Of a stretch of DNA of 5,337 bases, positions 5,330 through 5,337 are shown piece after piece; within the stretch, counting starts at the first letter, position 1; each line of letters opens with the position of its first letter. This stretch comes from an uncultured Oceanobacillus sp. (lineage in GTDB: Bacteria; Bacillota; Bacilli; Bacillales; Amphibacillaceae): the NCBI GenBank assembly GCA_938004015.1, contig CALKWU010000235.1, positions 1 to 5,337 of the forward strand, written 5' to 3'. The notes under the pieces are model-generated. The model was not told the origin of the DNA and did no database searches. It was given only the letters and a program-made list of their open reading frames with translations. The translations under genes and the position numbers were made by a program.

Positions 5330-5337
5330 ATGACGTA
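5330..5337 (+). CDS. Start of a further gene, cut by the window end
   Basis: ATG at 5330 is preceded by AAAGGAG (5317-5323) with a 6-nt spacer, a very good Bacillales ribosome binding site. Only Met-Thr and two bases are visible, so nothing can be said about the product. It lies 90 bp after the peptidase stop on the same strand with no clear terminator between, so co-transcription is possible. Confidence 0.55.

Overview
The window looks like chromosomal DNA from a low-to-moderate-GC, endospore-forming member of the Bacillales. The evidence is strong AGGGGTG/GGGGGAGG-type ribosome binding sites, sigma-A-like promoters with 17-18 bp spacers, a YtaF-type protein (a family tied to spore formers), a Bacillaceae-style M3 oligopeptidase and short GGGACAGTCCC palindromes. 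The species cannot be named from the sequence alone.

Left part (1-1176): the remains of a two-component system of the LytS-like kinase / receiver-regulator type. The kinase (+ strand) enters from outside the window. It has no readable H box (PHFLFN type) and carries an in-frame TAG directly after its N box, so it is a pseudogene. The regulator (- strand, convergent) keeps a complete receiver domain with all catalytic residues but stops at about 131 aa with no output domain. Together they suggest a decayed and probably rearranged signalling locus.

Middle part (1299-3435): ytaF (+ strand) encodes a six-helix MntP-like membrane protein with a textbook EF-hand loop in its central cytoplasmic linker. 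A sigma-K-like promoter lies just upstream. Convergent to it is an AEC-family (auxin efflux carrier-like) transporter on the - strand. Only 14 bp separate their stop codons, and the best terminator for the transporter lies antisense inside the 3' end of ytaF. Upstream of the transporter, on the same strand, is a small unrecognised three-helix membrane protein. It ends in a perfect 22-bp hairpin terminator, so the two are separate transcripts, each with its own sigma-A-like promoter.

Right part (3436-5337): a 565-aa M3-family zinc oligoendopeptidase (HEAGH motif, M3-not-PepF type) is transcribed rightward. It is flanked on both sides by GGGACAGTCCC palindromic repeats. The upstream copy overlaps the probable -35 box of the peptidase promoter. 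The downstream copy is a nested inverted pair (REPIN-like) with no T tract. A new gene starts at 5330 and is cut by the window end.

Most of the window is ordinary Bacillales housekeeping and accessory sequence, and I do not see an undescribed multi-gene system. The most useful observations are the broken two-component pair, the repeat pair around the peptidase with its promoter overlap, and the antisense-embedded terminator in ytaF.
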